A stretch of 64,000 nt of DNA from Apibacter muscae (GTDB lineage Bacteria > Bacteroidota > Bacteroidia > Flavobacteriales > Weeksellaceae). The stretch spans positions 248,001-312,000 of the forward strand of contig NZ_SELG01000029.1 of NCBI RefSeq assembly GCF_007845635.1, given 5' to 3'. The first letter of the stretch is position 1. Each line of letters begins with the position of its first letter. Under the pieces are notes generated by a model that saw only the letters and a program-made list of their open reading frames with translations, was not told where the DNA came from and ran no database searches. This document shows positions 1 to 8,985 of the stretch, in pieces. The translations under genes and the position numbers were made by a program.

Positions 1-637
1 ATCCATCTAAATTAAAGTGATTTCTAATGTATTTTATTGCTGATTCTTCTGAAGTATATTCTTCGCCTAACCATTGTAAAACTTGTCTCAACTCAGATTT
101 ATTCATTTTTACTAAATCTGATTTTTCTAAAAGTTTTAAGATATTATCTTGGAATATGAATGGCGGGCGCAAGTTTACATCAAAAACCTTATAAGGTGCA
201 ATCTCTATTAATTTATGAAGTGTTTCCTTAGAAGTTGAATTTCTTGAGCCTAAACTACCAAACACTAAAGCTTGAGAGTTTCTTAATAATTCTTTATAAC
301 TATCTTGCCACTGAATAAAGTCCCAAGCAACCGGCTCTTTAATTGTATAATGAGCTTCATTGTTTTCGTCAATCTCAGCTAAAACTGTTCCTGTTTCTTG
401 TTCTTGTGTAACTTGGCAATAATCTGTTGATATATTTGCTTCTTTTACTTTTCCTAACAACTCAGCCCCTAGTTCATCTTTACCAACACAACTAATCATT
501 TTACCCGTAGCTCCCATTTTATTAATATGATAAGCTACATTAAAAGGAGCTCCTCCTATTTTTTTTCCGGATTCAAATATATCCCATAGTATCTCCCCAA
601 AGCTAACAATGGGTCTTGTATCTATTTCTCTTTCCAT
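1..637 (-). CDS. PfkB-family carbohydrate kinase, probable fructokinase (3' end beyond window)
   Basis: Probably phosphorylates the sugar brought in by the neighbouring transporter. The first 212 codons are present, starting at ATG 637-635. The N-terminal FGEILWDIF and the substrate-site stretch GGAPFNVAYH are typical of PfkB/ribokinase-fold fructokinases, as is a DVNLRPP segment near residue 157. The C-terminal GAGD catalytic motif lies outside the window, so activity cannot be judged. The gene follows the LacI regulator by 15 bp on the same strand and is the third gene of the sugar operon. Fructose as the substrate is inferred from family resemblance; other hexoses are possible. Confidence 0.85.
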   Translation of the reverse strand, partial: MEREIDTRPIVSFGEILWDIFESGKKIGGAPFNVAYHINKMGATGKMISCVGKDELGAELLGKVKEANISTDYCQVTQEQETGTVLAEIDENNEAHYTIKEPVAWDFIQWQDSYKELLRNSQALVFGSLGSRNSTSKETLHKLIEIAPYKVFDVNLRPPFIFQDNILKLLEKSDLVKMNKSELRQVLQWLGEEYTSEESAIKYIRNHFNLDG

Positions 638-652
638 AAATTGTAATTTCTT

Positions 653-1663
653 TTACGTTGATTGTCTAATCATTAATTTAGAATTGAAAACTCTTGGTTT
701 ATGATTAAGATTTTTATTTTCTATGATTTGCATTAATATTTCTACTGACTCTTTGGATATCTCCTGCAAGGGTTGTTTTATATAGGTTAATGGCGGATTA
801 AATACTTCAAATGCTTCTGATTCATCAAAAGTAAGAATTGCTATTTCTTGAGGGATTTTTATATCTCTTTTTACAATATTTTTTAAACCTGCTATAGCGA
901 GCTTATTAGTTGTAAAAAAAATTGCATCTATCGAATTATTATTACTCTTAAGTAATTCATCCATTGCTTTTTCAACTTCAGCTTGAATGTTTTTTTCATT
1001 AATAAACTTTATATTCTCATCCCTAAAGGGTAATCCGCGATCCTCTAAAGCTCTTCTATATCCTTTAATTCTTTCTTTTAGATGTGCCAATTCAACATCG
1101 TAAACTAATATTCCTATATTTTTTTTTCCTGTCTTAATTAAATACTCGATGGATTGATAAGAGATTCCATAATTATTCGTGGTTATTACTGGAACTTGTA
1201 CATCATTAAAATATCGATCAATTAATACAACAGGTATTTTAGTTTTAATAAGTTCTTTTATTGAATTCTCAGAATTTATAACTGGTATAATAATAAAACC
1301 ATCTACTTGTCTATTTAAAAAAACTTCTATTAATTGTTGCAACTTTTCAGGATTTTCATCTGAACTACCAATTAATACTGCATATCCTCTTTTACTGGTT
1401 TCATCTTCAATAATTCTAGCAATTTGAGAGGCAAATGGGTTAGATATATCTGCAACTAATAAAGCTATGGTATTAGTTTTATTAGATTTAAGACTTTGAG
1501 CTATTTTATTAGGTCTATAGTTAAGTTCTTTAGCTGCTTGTCTAACTCTTTCTGCAGTTTCTTTACTTATCCTATTTATGTGTTTATTATTCATTACATA
1601 GGACACCAAAGCTGTTGAAACCTCTGCTTTTAAAGCTACATCCTTTATAGATGCTTTTTTCAT
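653..1663 (-). CDS. LacI-family transcriptional regulator of the sugar operon
   Basis: DNA-binding regulator of 336 residues, normal length for the family. The first 50 residues form the LacI helix-turn-helix (SIKDVALKAEVSTALVSYVM) and hinge helix (NYRPNKIAQSL). Residues from about 60 to the end are the periplasmic-binding-protein-like sugar sensor, beginning TNTIALLVADISNPF. It lies between the transporter (6 bp away) and the kinase (15 bp away) on the same strand, so it is probably co-transcribed and controls its own operon. The perfect palindrome at 3060-3073 is the obvious candidate operator. Effector sugar unknown; the kinase partner suggests fructose or a fructose-containing sugar. Confidence 0.9.
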   Translation of the reverse strand: MKKASIKDVALKAEVSTALVSYVMNNKHINRISKETAERVRQAAKELNYRPNKIAQSLKSNKTNTIALLVADISNPFASQIARIIEDETSKRGYAVLIGSSDENPEKLQQLIEVFLNRQVDGFIIIPVINSENSIKELIKTKIPVVLIDRYFNDVQVPVITTNNYGISYQSIEYLIKTGKKNIGILVYDVELAHLKERIKGYRRALEDRGLPFRDENIKFINEKNIQAEVEKAMDELLKSNNNSIDAIFFTTNKLAIAGLKNIVKRDIKIPQEIAILTFDESEAFEVFNPPLTYIKQPLQEISKESVEILMQIIENKNLNHKPRVFNSKLMIRQST

Positions 1664-1669
1664 GATAGA

Positions 1670-3019
1670 TTATTTTAATCCTAGCTCTTTTTCTATTTGT
1701 TCTAATGATTTACCTTTAGTCTCAGGTATATAGAATTTAACAAATATATAGGCTACTATTGAGAAAAAGCCAAAAATTGCAAATAGAAAGCTGTTACCAA
1801 AATTCTGCCTTATGATAGGTGTAAAGTATACGGTTAAAAATGTACATCCCCAACTTACTGCCGTTGAAAAAGACATGGCTACTCCTTTAATTCTATTGGA
1901 ATAAATTTCAGATATAATTACCCACATTACAGGAGCAAAGGAAGCTGCAAAAAAGGAGATATAACCTAATAAGGCAAGTAAAACTGCAATTGCACTTTTT
2001 TCTTCTTTAGAAAAAGCATAGGTTAGATATGCTAAACATACCGTCATCCCTAGTGCACCCCACAAAAGAAGTGTTTTTCTCCCTTTACTATCTACCAATT
2101 TAAGTGCTACTATAGTCATTAAAACATTTACTAATCCTACAATCATCGATTGTAATAGTGCTTGATCTGCCCCAACTCCTGCTGATTTAAAGATATCCGG
2201 AGCAAAAACTAAAACTGCATTAATTCCTGTAATTTGTTGAAAAGCGGCAATTAAGGTTCCTATCAATACTACTTTACCTGTCTTACCCTTAAACAATTCA
2301 CTAAACTTAATCTTCTCTTTAGATGTCTCTTGCTTAATGGATTCTTCAATTTCTCTTAATTCGTTCTCTAAATCACTACTCTCACTAGTCTTTCTTAAAA
2401 TTTTAATAGCCTTGTCTTTGTAGTTATTTGCTAATAACCAACGGGGACTTTCAGGAAAGTTACCTAATAAATATATAAAATAAATTACTCCAAATAATGC
2501 AGGGATAGCTAGCATATATCTCCAGCTATTGTCTCCTAAATTAATTAAAAAATAATCAAATACATAGGCTAAGAAAATACCTATTGTTATTGCAAATTGA
2601 TTAAAAGAAACTAAAGTACCTCTTTTTTTTGCCGGAGATATTTCTGCAATATACATGGGTCCTACTACTGAGGTAGCTCCAACGGCAAATCCTGAAAGAA
2701 CTCTAAAAAAGGTTAAACTATAAAAACCTGTAGAAAATGCACACCCTAGAGATGAAATGATAAAAAGTAGGGCTGTACCGATCATTACTTTTCGTCTACC
2801 ATAGGTGTCTGTAAATTTTCCTGTAAATAATGCTCCAATTAGACAGCCTAACATCAAGAAACTAGCAATAGTACCTAAACCACTATCGCTGAGGTTAAAA
2901 TCTTTTTTTATTAATTCGTTAGCTCCGGCAATACCTGCCATGTTAAGACCAAATAGTAAGCCTCCATTTACTGCTACGAATGTTATCCAATACAAATATT
3001 TGTTATTCCCTTGACTCAT
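1670..3019 (-). CDS. MFS sugar porter (GLUT/XylE-like sugar:proton symporter)
   Basis: Inner-membrane sugar transporter, 449 residues and about 12 predicted membrane helices. Family signatures are visible: FTGKFTDTYGRRK after helix 2, the PESPRWLL motif in the central loop, the QQITGINAVL sugar-site segment in helix 7, and a C-terminal PETKGKSLEQIE. It is the first gene of the transporter-regulator-kinase operon. A -7 box (minus strand, 3050-3043) and an overlapping palindromic operator lie just upstream. The substrate is likely a hexose such as fructose, inferred from the PfkB kinase downstream rather than from the transporter sequence. Confidence 0.9.
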   Translation of the reverse strand: MSQGNNKYLYWITFVAVNGGLLFGLNMAGIAGANELIKKDFNLSDSGLGTIASFLMLGCLIGALFTGKFTDTYGRRKVMIGTALLFIISSLGCAFSTGFYSLTFFRVLSGFAVGATSVVGPMYIAEISPAKKRGTLVSFNQFAITIGIFLAYVFDYFLINLGDNSWRYMLAIPALFGVIYFIYLLGNFPESPRWLLANNYKDKAIKILRKTSESSDLENELREIEESIKQETSKEKIKFSELFKGKTGKVVLIGTLIAAFQQITGINAVLVFAPDIFKSAGVGADQALLQSMIVGLVNVLMTIVALKLVDSKGRKTLLLWGALGMTVCLAYLTYAFSKEEKSAIAVLLALLGYISFFAASFAPVMWVIISEIYSNRIKGVAMSFSTAVSWGCTFLTVYFTPIIRQNFGNSFLFAIFGFFSIVAYIFVKFYIPETKGKSLEQIEKELGLK

Positions 3020-3042
3020 AAATTTTGATTTTTGCGGTTTTT

Positions 3043-3050
3043 CAAAAATA
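3043..3050 (-). promoter_or_regulatory. -7 promoter box of the sugar operon
   Basis: The minus strand reads TATTTTTG, a match to the Bacteroidota TAnnTTTG -7 box. It would place the transcription start about 17 nt before the transporter ATG at 3019. Confidence 0.55.
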
Positions 3051-3059
3051 AAAAATTTA

Positions 3060-3073
3060 ATCGTTTAAACGAT
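3060..3073. promoter_or_regulatory. LacI-type operator palindrome
   Basis: ATCGTTTAAACGAT is a perfect 14-bp inverted repeat centred between 3066 and 3067. It sits about 10 bp upstream of the -7 box and so covers the -33 region of the promoter. That is where a LacI-family repressor would block RNA polymerase, and such a regulator is encoded in the same operon. Confidence 0.7.
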
Positions 3074-3125
3074 AATTGTGTAGGATTTTTTCCATATGTT
3101 ATTTATCATCTATGGTTTTTAAAGT

Positions 3126-3154
3126 AAAAAGGCAACTAAATAGTTGCCTTTTTA
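3126..3154 (-). terminator. Rho-independent terminator after the DUF4136 lipoprotein gene
   Basis: A 13-bp stem, AAAAAGGCAACTA paired with TAGTTGCCTTTTT, with a 3-nt loop. It lies 14 bp after the stop codon of the lipoprotein gene and is flanked by T/A runs on both strands. Confidence 0.8.
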
Positions 3155-3167
3155 TACTTGAATTTTA

Positions 3168-3737
3168 TTAATTATAATAATTCTTTTTCATCTGCTTTTT
3201 CGTCTTCCTTACTTTTGGAGGAAATTTTTTAAATAAAGATTCTATTGACGATTTAAAAAATCTAGATTTTGTTTCTGGTTTTGATCCGTAGGGAAGGTTT
3301 TCAATGGTTTGTCCTGTCCAAATTAAATTATTCGTATTTGCATCATCCATGGAGACTTGTATAAAGTATGCAGTTACCTTATTTCTGATAGGGATACCTA
3401 TGTTGGTTCCTAAACCAAACCAAGGACCTCCCCCTCCAACACCTAAATTCACGACATTACTTACTTGAGTCTCATCTCTCTTGCTAACTTGCAATGCTAT
3501 ATAGACATCTGGATTTTGAGTATTTCTAGTTAAACCTTTAGTTTCTAATACATAATTCAAATTTTTCATGATGCTGGCACTGTCTATAGAATTAGACTGA
3601 ACCACGTTATCTATGTAATAATCGTAAGTTTTTATTTTAGAAAAATTATACTGGGTATCATAATCTATTGCTCCATTTTGCGTTTGGCAGGAAGTTAACA
3701 ATATAAACATTAAAAATGGGATGATATATTTTTTCAT
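3168..3737 (-). CDS. DUF4136-type lipoprotein
   Basis: Predicted outer-membrane lipoprotein of 189 residues. The signal peptide ends in LLTSC with the lipid-attachment Cys at residue 17. The mature part begins with the DYDTQYNFSKIKTYDYY pattern of DUF4136 proteins. Residues around 100-110 are glycine-rich (GVGGGGPWFG), and the C-terminus is strongly basic. Function of the family is unknown. It stands alone, with a hairpin terminator just downstream. Confidence 0.75.
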   Translation of the reverse strand: MKKYIIPFLMFILLTSCQTQNGAIDYDTQYNFSKIKTYDYYIDNVVQSNSIDSASIMKNLNYVLETKGLTRNTQNPDVYIALQVSKRDETQVSNVVNLGVGGGGPWFGLGTNIGIPIRNKVTAYFIQVSMDDANTNNLIWTGQTIENLPYGSKPETKSRFFKSSIESLFKKFPPKVRKTKKQMKKNYYN

Positions 3738-3863
3738 GTGTCTTTTTTAATTTACAAATATATTAATAATTGATGAAAGCTTTTTATAGCTAATTTCTAA
3801 TTTACTGATTGATGTCATATATAAAGCATTTGTTTACAGAGTATTAATTGTTGTTCACTATTT

Positions 3864-4661
3864 TTGTGTAACACTAGTTCCATTTTTATGCCAGATTCTC
3901 CCAATCATATAAAGTCTGTAAGTTTATTGCTTTCTGACCTAGCGATTACTCTAATTATGAATGGAGCAAATACCTCTAGGACTTTAAAAAACACTCTAAG
4001 AATATCAAACCAATTGGGTTTTAAAACTGATTTTTTCTTTTCTCTCTCAAGTGTTATCTTAACTGTTTCTGATATTAAAGGGAATGAGTCTCACACCATT
4101 GTTCGTTCCATTCCTCACATAAGTGTGAATTTTGATATAATCTCAGAAATAAGCCTACTTTCTTGGCGAGTGGTTGATGAAAATTTAAGTGTTTATGATA
4201 TTGAAAAAAGTTTAAGAGAAATAAAAGAAATCAAACAATATTCTAAAATTTATATCTGTATTTTTGTTGGACTTGCAGGAGCAGGATTATGCCGAATATT
4301 GGGAGGTTCATGGTTGGAATTTATTTTCTGCTTTTTTGCTACTGTTATAGGGCTGTTAACAAGAATACTATTAACTAAAAAAGGATTTAATATATTCATT
4401 GTATTTAGCGCTTCCTCCTTTGCCGCAGTCTCTACCATCTGTGCTTTTCGCTTAATTTTTAATGACAGTTTAAACAGTGCGCTAGCTTCCTGCGTACTTT
4501 TTTTAATCCCAGGAGTTCCCCTTATTAACTCATTTATAGACATTTTAGAAGGATATATTTCCCAAGGGATTGCAAGGGGAATTTTGGGCACTATGCTTAT
4601 ACTTTCTATCGCAATAGGTTTGTTTTTATCATTATTTATTTTTGGTTATGGATTTAATTAG
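3864..4661 (+). CDS. Threonine/serine exporter family, N-terminal ThrE subunit
   Basis: Predicted inner-membrane exporter component of 265 residues. The N-terminal soluble segment of about 130 residues (LLLSDLAITLIMNGANTSR) and the roughly five following membrane helices match the ThrE/DUF1212 family. Its stop overlaps the next gene by 20 bp, so the pair is translationally coupled. In many bacteria the same architecture occurs as two separate polypeptides, one carrying the DUF1212 part and the other the DUF3815 part. The exported amino acid is not shown by the sequence. Confidence 0.8.
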   Translation: MCNTSSIFMPDSPNHIKSVSLLLSDLAITLIMNGANTSRTLKNTLRISNQLGFKTDFFFSLSSVILTVSDIKGNESHTIVRSIPHISVNFDIISEISLLSWRVVDENLSVYDIEKSLREIKEIKQYSKIYICIFVGLAGAGLCRILGGSWLEFIFCFFATVIGLLTRILLTKKGFNIFIVFSASSFAAVSTICAFRLIFNDSLNSALASCVLFLIPGVPLINSFIDILEGYISQGIARGILGTMLILSIAIGLFLSLFIFGYGFN

Positions 4662-5184
4662 TTTATTCACAGCTGCAGATATATCTACAGCTGAAAAAAT
4701 TTTTTGGTCGATGTGGGTTTCTATAGGTTTTGCTGTGCTTTTCACAACTCCTAAAAGATCGATGTTGGTGGTTGCAATTCTAGGAGGGTTAGGCTTTAGT
4801 TGCAGAACCTTTCTTTTATATATTTGGGAAAATCAGATTGTATTTGCAAGTTTTATATCCGCCTGTTTAGTTGGTATATTAGGTATATACTGTGCGCATA
4901 AAGTACACACTCCTCCTATTGTATTTACAATTCCAGCGATCATAAATATTATCCCTGGAAAATCAGGTTATGAATTTATGGTTTCTTTAATTCAAGCTAT
5001 TACACTGAAGGAAGGAGAAGTTTTGCAAATTAATTTTTTAATGGGAATACTAGATAAAGGGATAAAAACTGGATTCACTTTACTCTCATTAGCGTTTGGG
5101 GTGGTATTCCCTATTTTAATTTTTAAAGCTAGATCTGTAAAGAAAACTACATTGCATTCTTTATTGGCCAAAAGTAAAAAATAG
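4642..5184 (+). CDS. Threonine/serine exporter family, C-terminal (DUF3815-like) subunit
   Basis: Membrane protein of 180 residues with about five helices, matching the smaller ThrE-like partner subunit (DUF3815). Typical segments are GFAVLFTTPKRSML and the PAIINIIPGKSGYEFM loop. It starts inside the end of the preceding gene, and the two proteins probably form one transporter. No terminator is obvious in the 265-bp AT-rich gap that follows. Confidence 0.8.
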   Translation: MVMDLISLFTAADISTAEKIFWSMWVSIGFAVLFTTPKRSMLVVAILGGLGFSCRTFLLYIWENQIVFASFISACLVGILGIYCAHKVHTPPIVFTIPAIINIIPGKSGYEFMVSLIQAITLKEGEVLQINFLMGILDKGIKTGFTLLSLAFGVVFPILIFKARSVKKTTLHSLLAKSKK

Positions 5185-5401
5185 TGTAATGGTTAGTATT
5201 CTATTTACTTTTATCTATGGATTAGAAACAGATAACAATACAAAAACTGACCCACGTTTATTTTTTTTAAACTAATTATAAAATATACATTAATTTTATT
5301 TTAAAAAACATTTATTTCATAAAATATTGTTAATCAATACAATATTTTATAATTTTATTAAACATATTTTAACAAAATGTAAAATTATTTTAATTATAAA
5401 T

Positions 5402-5418
5402 TGGCATCATGGTTGCAT
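5402..5418 (+). promoter_or_regulatory. Sigma-54 (RpoN) -24/-12 promoter of the amidase gene
   Basis: The sequence TTGGCATCATGGTTGCAT (5401-5418) carries GG at 5403-5404 and GC at 5415-5416, exactly 12 bp apart, in the TGGCA and TTGCA contexts of the sigma-54 consensus. Transcription would start near 5428, giving a leader of about 22 nt before the ATG at 5450. Confidence 0.8.
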
Positions 5419-5449
5419 TAAATAAACAAAATCACTAAAAAATAATATC

Positions 5450-6472
5450 ATGAGACACGGAGACATTTCATCAAGTCCAGACACAGTAGGTATCGCAGTA
5501 GTTAATTATAAAATGCCTAGATTACACGACAAGGAAGAAATTAAACAAAATTGTGAATTTATCTCTCAATTTATTGCAGGAGTAAAACAAGGAATACCAG
5601 GATTAGACATTATTGTTTTCCCTGAGTATAGCACACATGGAATCATGTATGATCGTGATGAAATGATGAACAATGCAACAACAGTTCCTGGTTTTGAAAC
5701 TGAAATTTTTTCCAAGGCTTGTAAAGACAATAACGTTTGGGGAGTATTTTCTTTAACCGGCGAACGTCATGAAGAACACCCTAAAAAAGTTCCATACAAT
5801 ACGCTTATATTAATAAATAACAAGGGGGAGATTGTTCAAAAATATAGAAAAATGATGCCATGGACTCCTATTGAAGGATGGTATCCAGGAAATCAAACTT
5901 ATGTTAGTGAAGGACCTAAAGGAATGAAAATTAGTTTAATTATTTGTGATGATGGTAACTACCCTGAAATCTGGAGAGATTGTGCGATGAAGGGCGCTGA
6001 ACTTATTATCAGAAGCCAAGGTTATATGTACCCAGCTAAACGCGCTGAGGTTAATATTGCACAATGCATGGCATGGTGCAACAATGTATATGTTGCCGTA
6101 GCAAATGCTACAGGTTTCGATGGTGTCTATACCTATTTCGGACATAGCTCTATTATTGGTTTTGATGGTAGAACCCTAGGTGAATGTGAAACAGAAGAAA
6201 TGGGTATACAATATGCGCAATTATCTGTTTCAGAAATCCGTGATTCCAGAGCCAATGATCAATCTGAAAATCACCTTTATAAACTATTACACAGAGGCTA
6301 TACAGGAACCATCAACTCTGGTGAAGAACGTTTTGGTGAACCTAAATGTCAATATTCATTCTATCAAGATTGGATAAATAACCCTGAAGCTGTTCAGAAA
6401 CGTGTGGAGGATATGACTCGCAGTAAACCAGGCGTGAAAAGTGCTCCGATAGATGGAATACCTTTTGAATAA
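5450..6472 (+). CDS. amiE: Aliphatic amidase
   Basis: Cytoplasmic nitrilase-superfamily enzyme that hydrolyses short aliphatic amides to the acid and ammonia. At 340 residues it is almost collinear with Pseudomonas AmiE, starting MRHGDISSS. The catalytic triad is intact at the canonical positions: E59 (VFPEYS), K134 (KYRKMMPW) and C166 (LIICDDGNY). It is a single-gene unit between a sigma-54 promoter and a strong terminator. The promoter suggests nitrogen-linked control by an enhancer-binding activator not present here. The closely related formamidase AmiF is the main alternative, but the N-terminus and [16 protein letters not shown] segment fit AmiE better. Confidence 0.9.
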   Translation: MRHGDISSSPDTVGIAVVNYKMPRLHDKEEIKQNCEFISQFIAGVKQGIPGLDIIVFPEYSTHGIMYDRDEMMNNATTVPGFETEIFSKACKDNNVWGVFSLTGERHEEHPKKVPYNTLILINNKGEIVQKYRKMMPWTPIEGWYPGNQTYVSEGPKGMKISLIICDDGNYPEIWRDCAMKGAELIIRSQGYMYPAKRAEVNIAQCMAWCNNVYVAVANATGFDGVYTYFGHSSIIGFDGRTLGECETEEMGIQYAQLSVSEIRDSRANDQSENHLYKLLHRGYTGTINSGEERFGEPKCQYSFYQDWINNPEAVQKRVEDMTRSKPGVKSAPIDGIPFE

Positions 6473-6500
6473 TAAATTAAATTTAGTACTTAAAACATTA

Positions 6501-6522
6501 AAAGCTACCATTTGGTAGCTTT
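6501..6522. terminator. Bidirectional terminator between amiE and the HdeD-like gene
   Basis: AAAGCTACCA pairs perfectly with TGGTAGCTTT around a TT loop, with T/A-rich flanks. It sits between two convergent genes and can serve both. Confidence 0.75.
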
Positions 6523-6550
6523 TAATTTATTTTAAAATATTAATTTTTTC

Positions 6551-7102
6551 TTATATTGATTTTAAAGTTAATGATAAAAAGATATAATATATTCCAATGA
6601 AAATGATTGAAACACTAATCCAAACCAATAGAGTTGCTAAACCTATAGAAGGGACTACTAAAATAATAAGTGAAAAAATAATTTCAAGTATTCCAAAAAA
6701 TAATAACCACCCCCAGTTATTTGATCCTAGTTTTTTAATATCTAAAGAATAACCTGTTAAAGATACACCTTTAAAAAGTATCCAAAAACCTATAAAAAAA
6801 GCTAATATATCTAAACGAGTTATTATACTTGACCTTAAAAGTACTATCCCTATTAATAAATCAAATATTCCACCTGCCAAATACCATCCCCATGAACTAT
6901 TTTTAGTATTAGAGAGTGAAAAGAATATTTCAAAAATCCCTGTAAGTAAAAAAGATATTGCAAAAAATGTACTTATAAAAATCAGCGTAGGAGCTGGTTT
7001 TGACAATACTATAATTCCTCCTAATAAAAATATTATTCCTAAAAGCAATAAAACCCACCAATGATTAGTTATTGATTTTCTAGGTTCTACAAATGTATTC
7101 AT
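6551..7102 (-). CDS. HdeD/DUF308 family membrane protein
   Basis: Integral inner-membrane protein of 183 residues with six hydrophobic helices arranged as three similar pairs, each carrying a GxxxLLxGI-type motif (LLGIIFLLGGIIVL, GGIFDLLIGIVLL, FGILEIIFSLIIL). This is the DUF308/HdeD pattern, linked in Escherichia coli to acid resistance; the role here is unproven. It is convergent with amiE and shares its terminator. Confidence 0.8.
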   Translation of the reverse strand: MNTFVEPRKSITNHWWVLLLLGIIFLLGGIIVLSKPAPTLIFISTFFAISFLLTGIFEIFFSLSNTKNSSWGWYLAGGIFDLLIGIVLLRSSIITRLDILAFFIGFWILFKGVSLTGYSLDIKKLGSNNWGWLLFFGILEIIFSLIILVVPSIGLATLLVWISVSIIFIGIYYIFLSLTLKSI

Positions 7103-7243
7103 AATTTATATTTTTTTTATATCATTCCAAAAATAATGCCAGTGAAAAATTATTATTTAATATTATTAAATTAAGAAATACTTAAAATCATCTACCTTTG
7201 GGTACTATTATTGATAATATTATAAGTCAAAAATTGGTGAAAT

Positions 7244-7783
7244 TTGGAATTATACGATCTAATTGAAAAAGCAAAAACATCTAAACAACAAGCCCAAAGT
7301 CGTTTAGTCAATCTTTTTTGGGATGACGTAAAAAGATACATTTATTCTCTTGTTAAGGATGAAAATAATGCGGAAGAACTTACCATTGAAACATTTACAA
7401 AAGTTTTACAAAAGTTAAATTTATATAATATTGATTTTGATTTTAAAACTTGGATTCTTTCAATTGCACATAATACTTGTATTGATTTTTTACGAAAAAA
7501 TAACAAAATCCTATCTAATTTTTCTACAGATAACTATCATGATATTAAAGACAGTGATCCCTCTCCTGAACAGCTTTTTATAAATAAACAAAATATCGAA
7601 ACTGTACAAAAGATGTTGAACAAACTTCCTGAGAAATACAGTATTTTAATTCAGCTCAGATATTTAGATGAAAAAAAATTGAATGAAATAGTCAATGACA
7701 CAGGACTTACATTAGCCAATGTAAAAGTAAGTCTTATGAGAGCAAAAAAATTATTATTTGAAATGAAAGATGAAAATTTATGA
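7244..7783 (+). CDS. ECF-type RNA polymerase sigma factor
   Basis: Sigma-70 family protein of 179 residues. Region 2 spans roughly residues 20-85 (core-binding DENNAEELTIETFTKVLQKL and the -10 recognition part FKTWILSIAHNTCIDFLRK). Region 4 spans about 125-175 (LPEKYSILIQLRYLDEKKLNEI, with the helix-turn-helix TLANVKVSLMRAKKLLFE). There is no in-frame ATG near the start, so translation probably begins at TTG 7244. No anti-sigma gene follows; the next element is a decayed glycosyltransferase on the other strand ending one base away. Confidence 0.85.
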   Translation: MELYDLIEKAKTSKQQAQSRLVNLFWDDVKRYIYSLVKDENNAEELTIETFTKVLQKLNLYNIDFDFKTWILSIAHNTCIDFLRKNNKILSNFSTDNYHDIKDSDPSPEQLFINKQNIETVQKMLNKLPEKYSILIQLRYLDEKKLNEIVNDTGLTLANVKVSLMRAKKLLFEMKDENL

Positions 7784-7784
7784 A

Positions 7785-8936
7785 TTAATTACTCTCTTTT
7801 ATTTCATTTATTACATTCATAAATTTAGCTTTCCAACACTCCCAATTTAATTTTTGTTTATAGATAGCAAAAGATCCTTCTCTTAATTTATTTAGCTCCT
7901 TTAAATGAATGATTTCTAATATTTTTTCAGCAAATTCTTTCCCCCCACACTTTAGGTTTAATCTGTAACCATTTTGACCATTAATAACATAATTCGGAAT
8001 TCCTCCAGTATCATAGGTAAGTATAGGCAAGCCATAAGCAGAAGCTTCTGAAAATACTATAGCTGAACATTCTGCCTTAGTTGGCAAGAGTAGAAGATCT
8101 GAATTATAAATTATCTCCTTAAGTAAACTATAATCCTTATCTAAATTTTTATTTAAATAGCCATAAGATTTAATATTATAATTATTATACTTTATGGGAG
8201 GTTTGGTTCCAACAACATGTAATACAGATTTTATATTATTATCATTTAAATAGTTGAGGCATTCAATTGCTATTTCCCCTCCTTTTCTTTCCCAATCAAC
8301 CCCTAAAAATAAAAGATTTATTTGCCCTGTCTTTTGATAATTAAATTTTGGATTTACTATTATATTATCAATATTTGCTCCAAATTCAATTACTTTTATT
8401 TTTTTTTCAGGTATTTTATAGTCATTAATAAAAGGGTTTTTTGCCCAATCTGAGGATACTATTATCGTAGTGGAATTATCTGCCGCTCTTTTTTCTATAA
8501 CATTGCCTTGTTTAACATTAAATGAAAAGAAATTACTGAAAATTGGATAATAGTTATAAAGAAGATAAAAGGTTTAATCTGTTAAATAAATAATAGGCTT
8601 TTTGATTTTTAAATAAGCTATATTTACAGCTCCTGAAGGAGCAAATATGATATCAACCTCATTTATTAAATGATGATTTATATCTTTTGCTAAAATTTTA
8701 GAATAAAATATTAAATGTTCTGATTTATTTTTAAAAAATATCTTAGATAATATCCCCATAAATATTTTCATGAATTTTCCATGAATTTTTTTCCTCCCTA
8801 TTGGAATCCACGAGATTTCAACGTTATGAATTGTTTATATGTTTTTATATAACTGATAAATTGTCCCTGACCAAGCCTTTTTATCACAAGGATTTTCTTG
8901 GGTTAGAAATCCAATTTTTACTTTAAAATCAGATAT
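7785..8936 (-). pseudogene. Glycosyltransferase family 4 pseudogene (two in-frame stops, no start codon)
   Basis: One continuous reading frame resembles a GT4 sugar transferase from the N-terminal KIGFLTQENP to the C-terminal donor-site region (LPTKAECSAIVFSEASAYG, then YDTGGIPNYVI). It is interrupted by TAA at 8837-8835 (after YKNI) and TAA at 8576-8574 (within YLTD-stop-TFYLL), and no start codon precedes the conserved N-terminus. All parts are in the same frame, so the damage is nonsense mutation plus start loss rather than frameshift. The 3' part alone still forms an open frame 7785-8087. The original role was presumably cell-surface polysaccharide synthesis. Confidence 0.85.
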
Positions 8937-8985
8937 TTATTATACTCTCGATACCAAATTAATTAATTCCTTTATTTATAAATTT

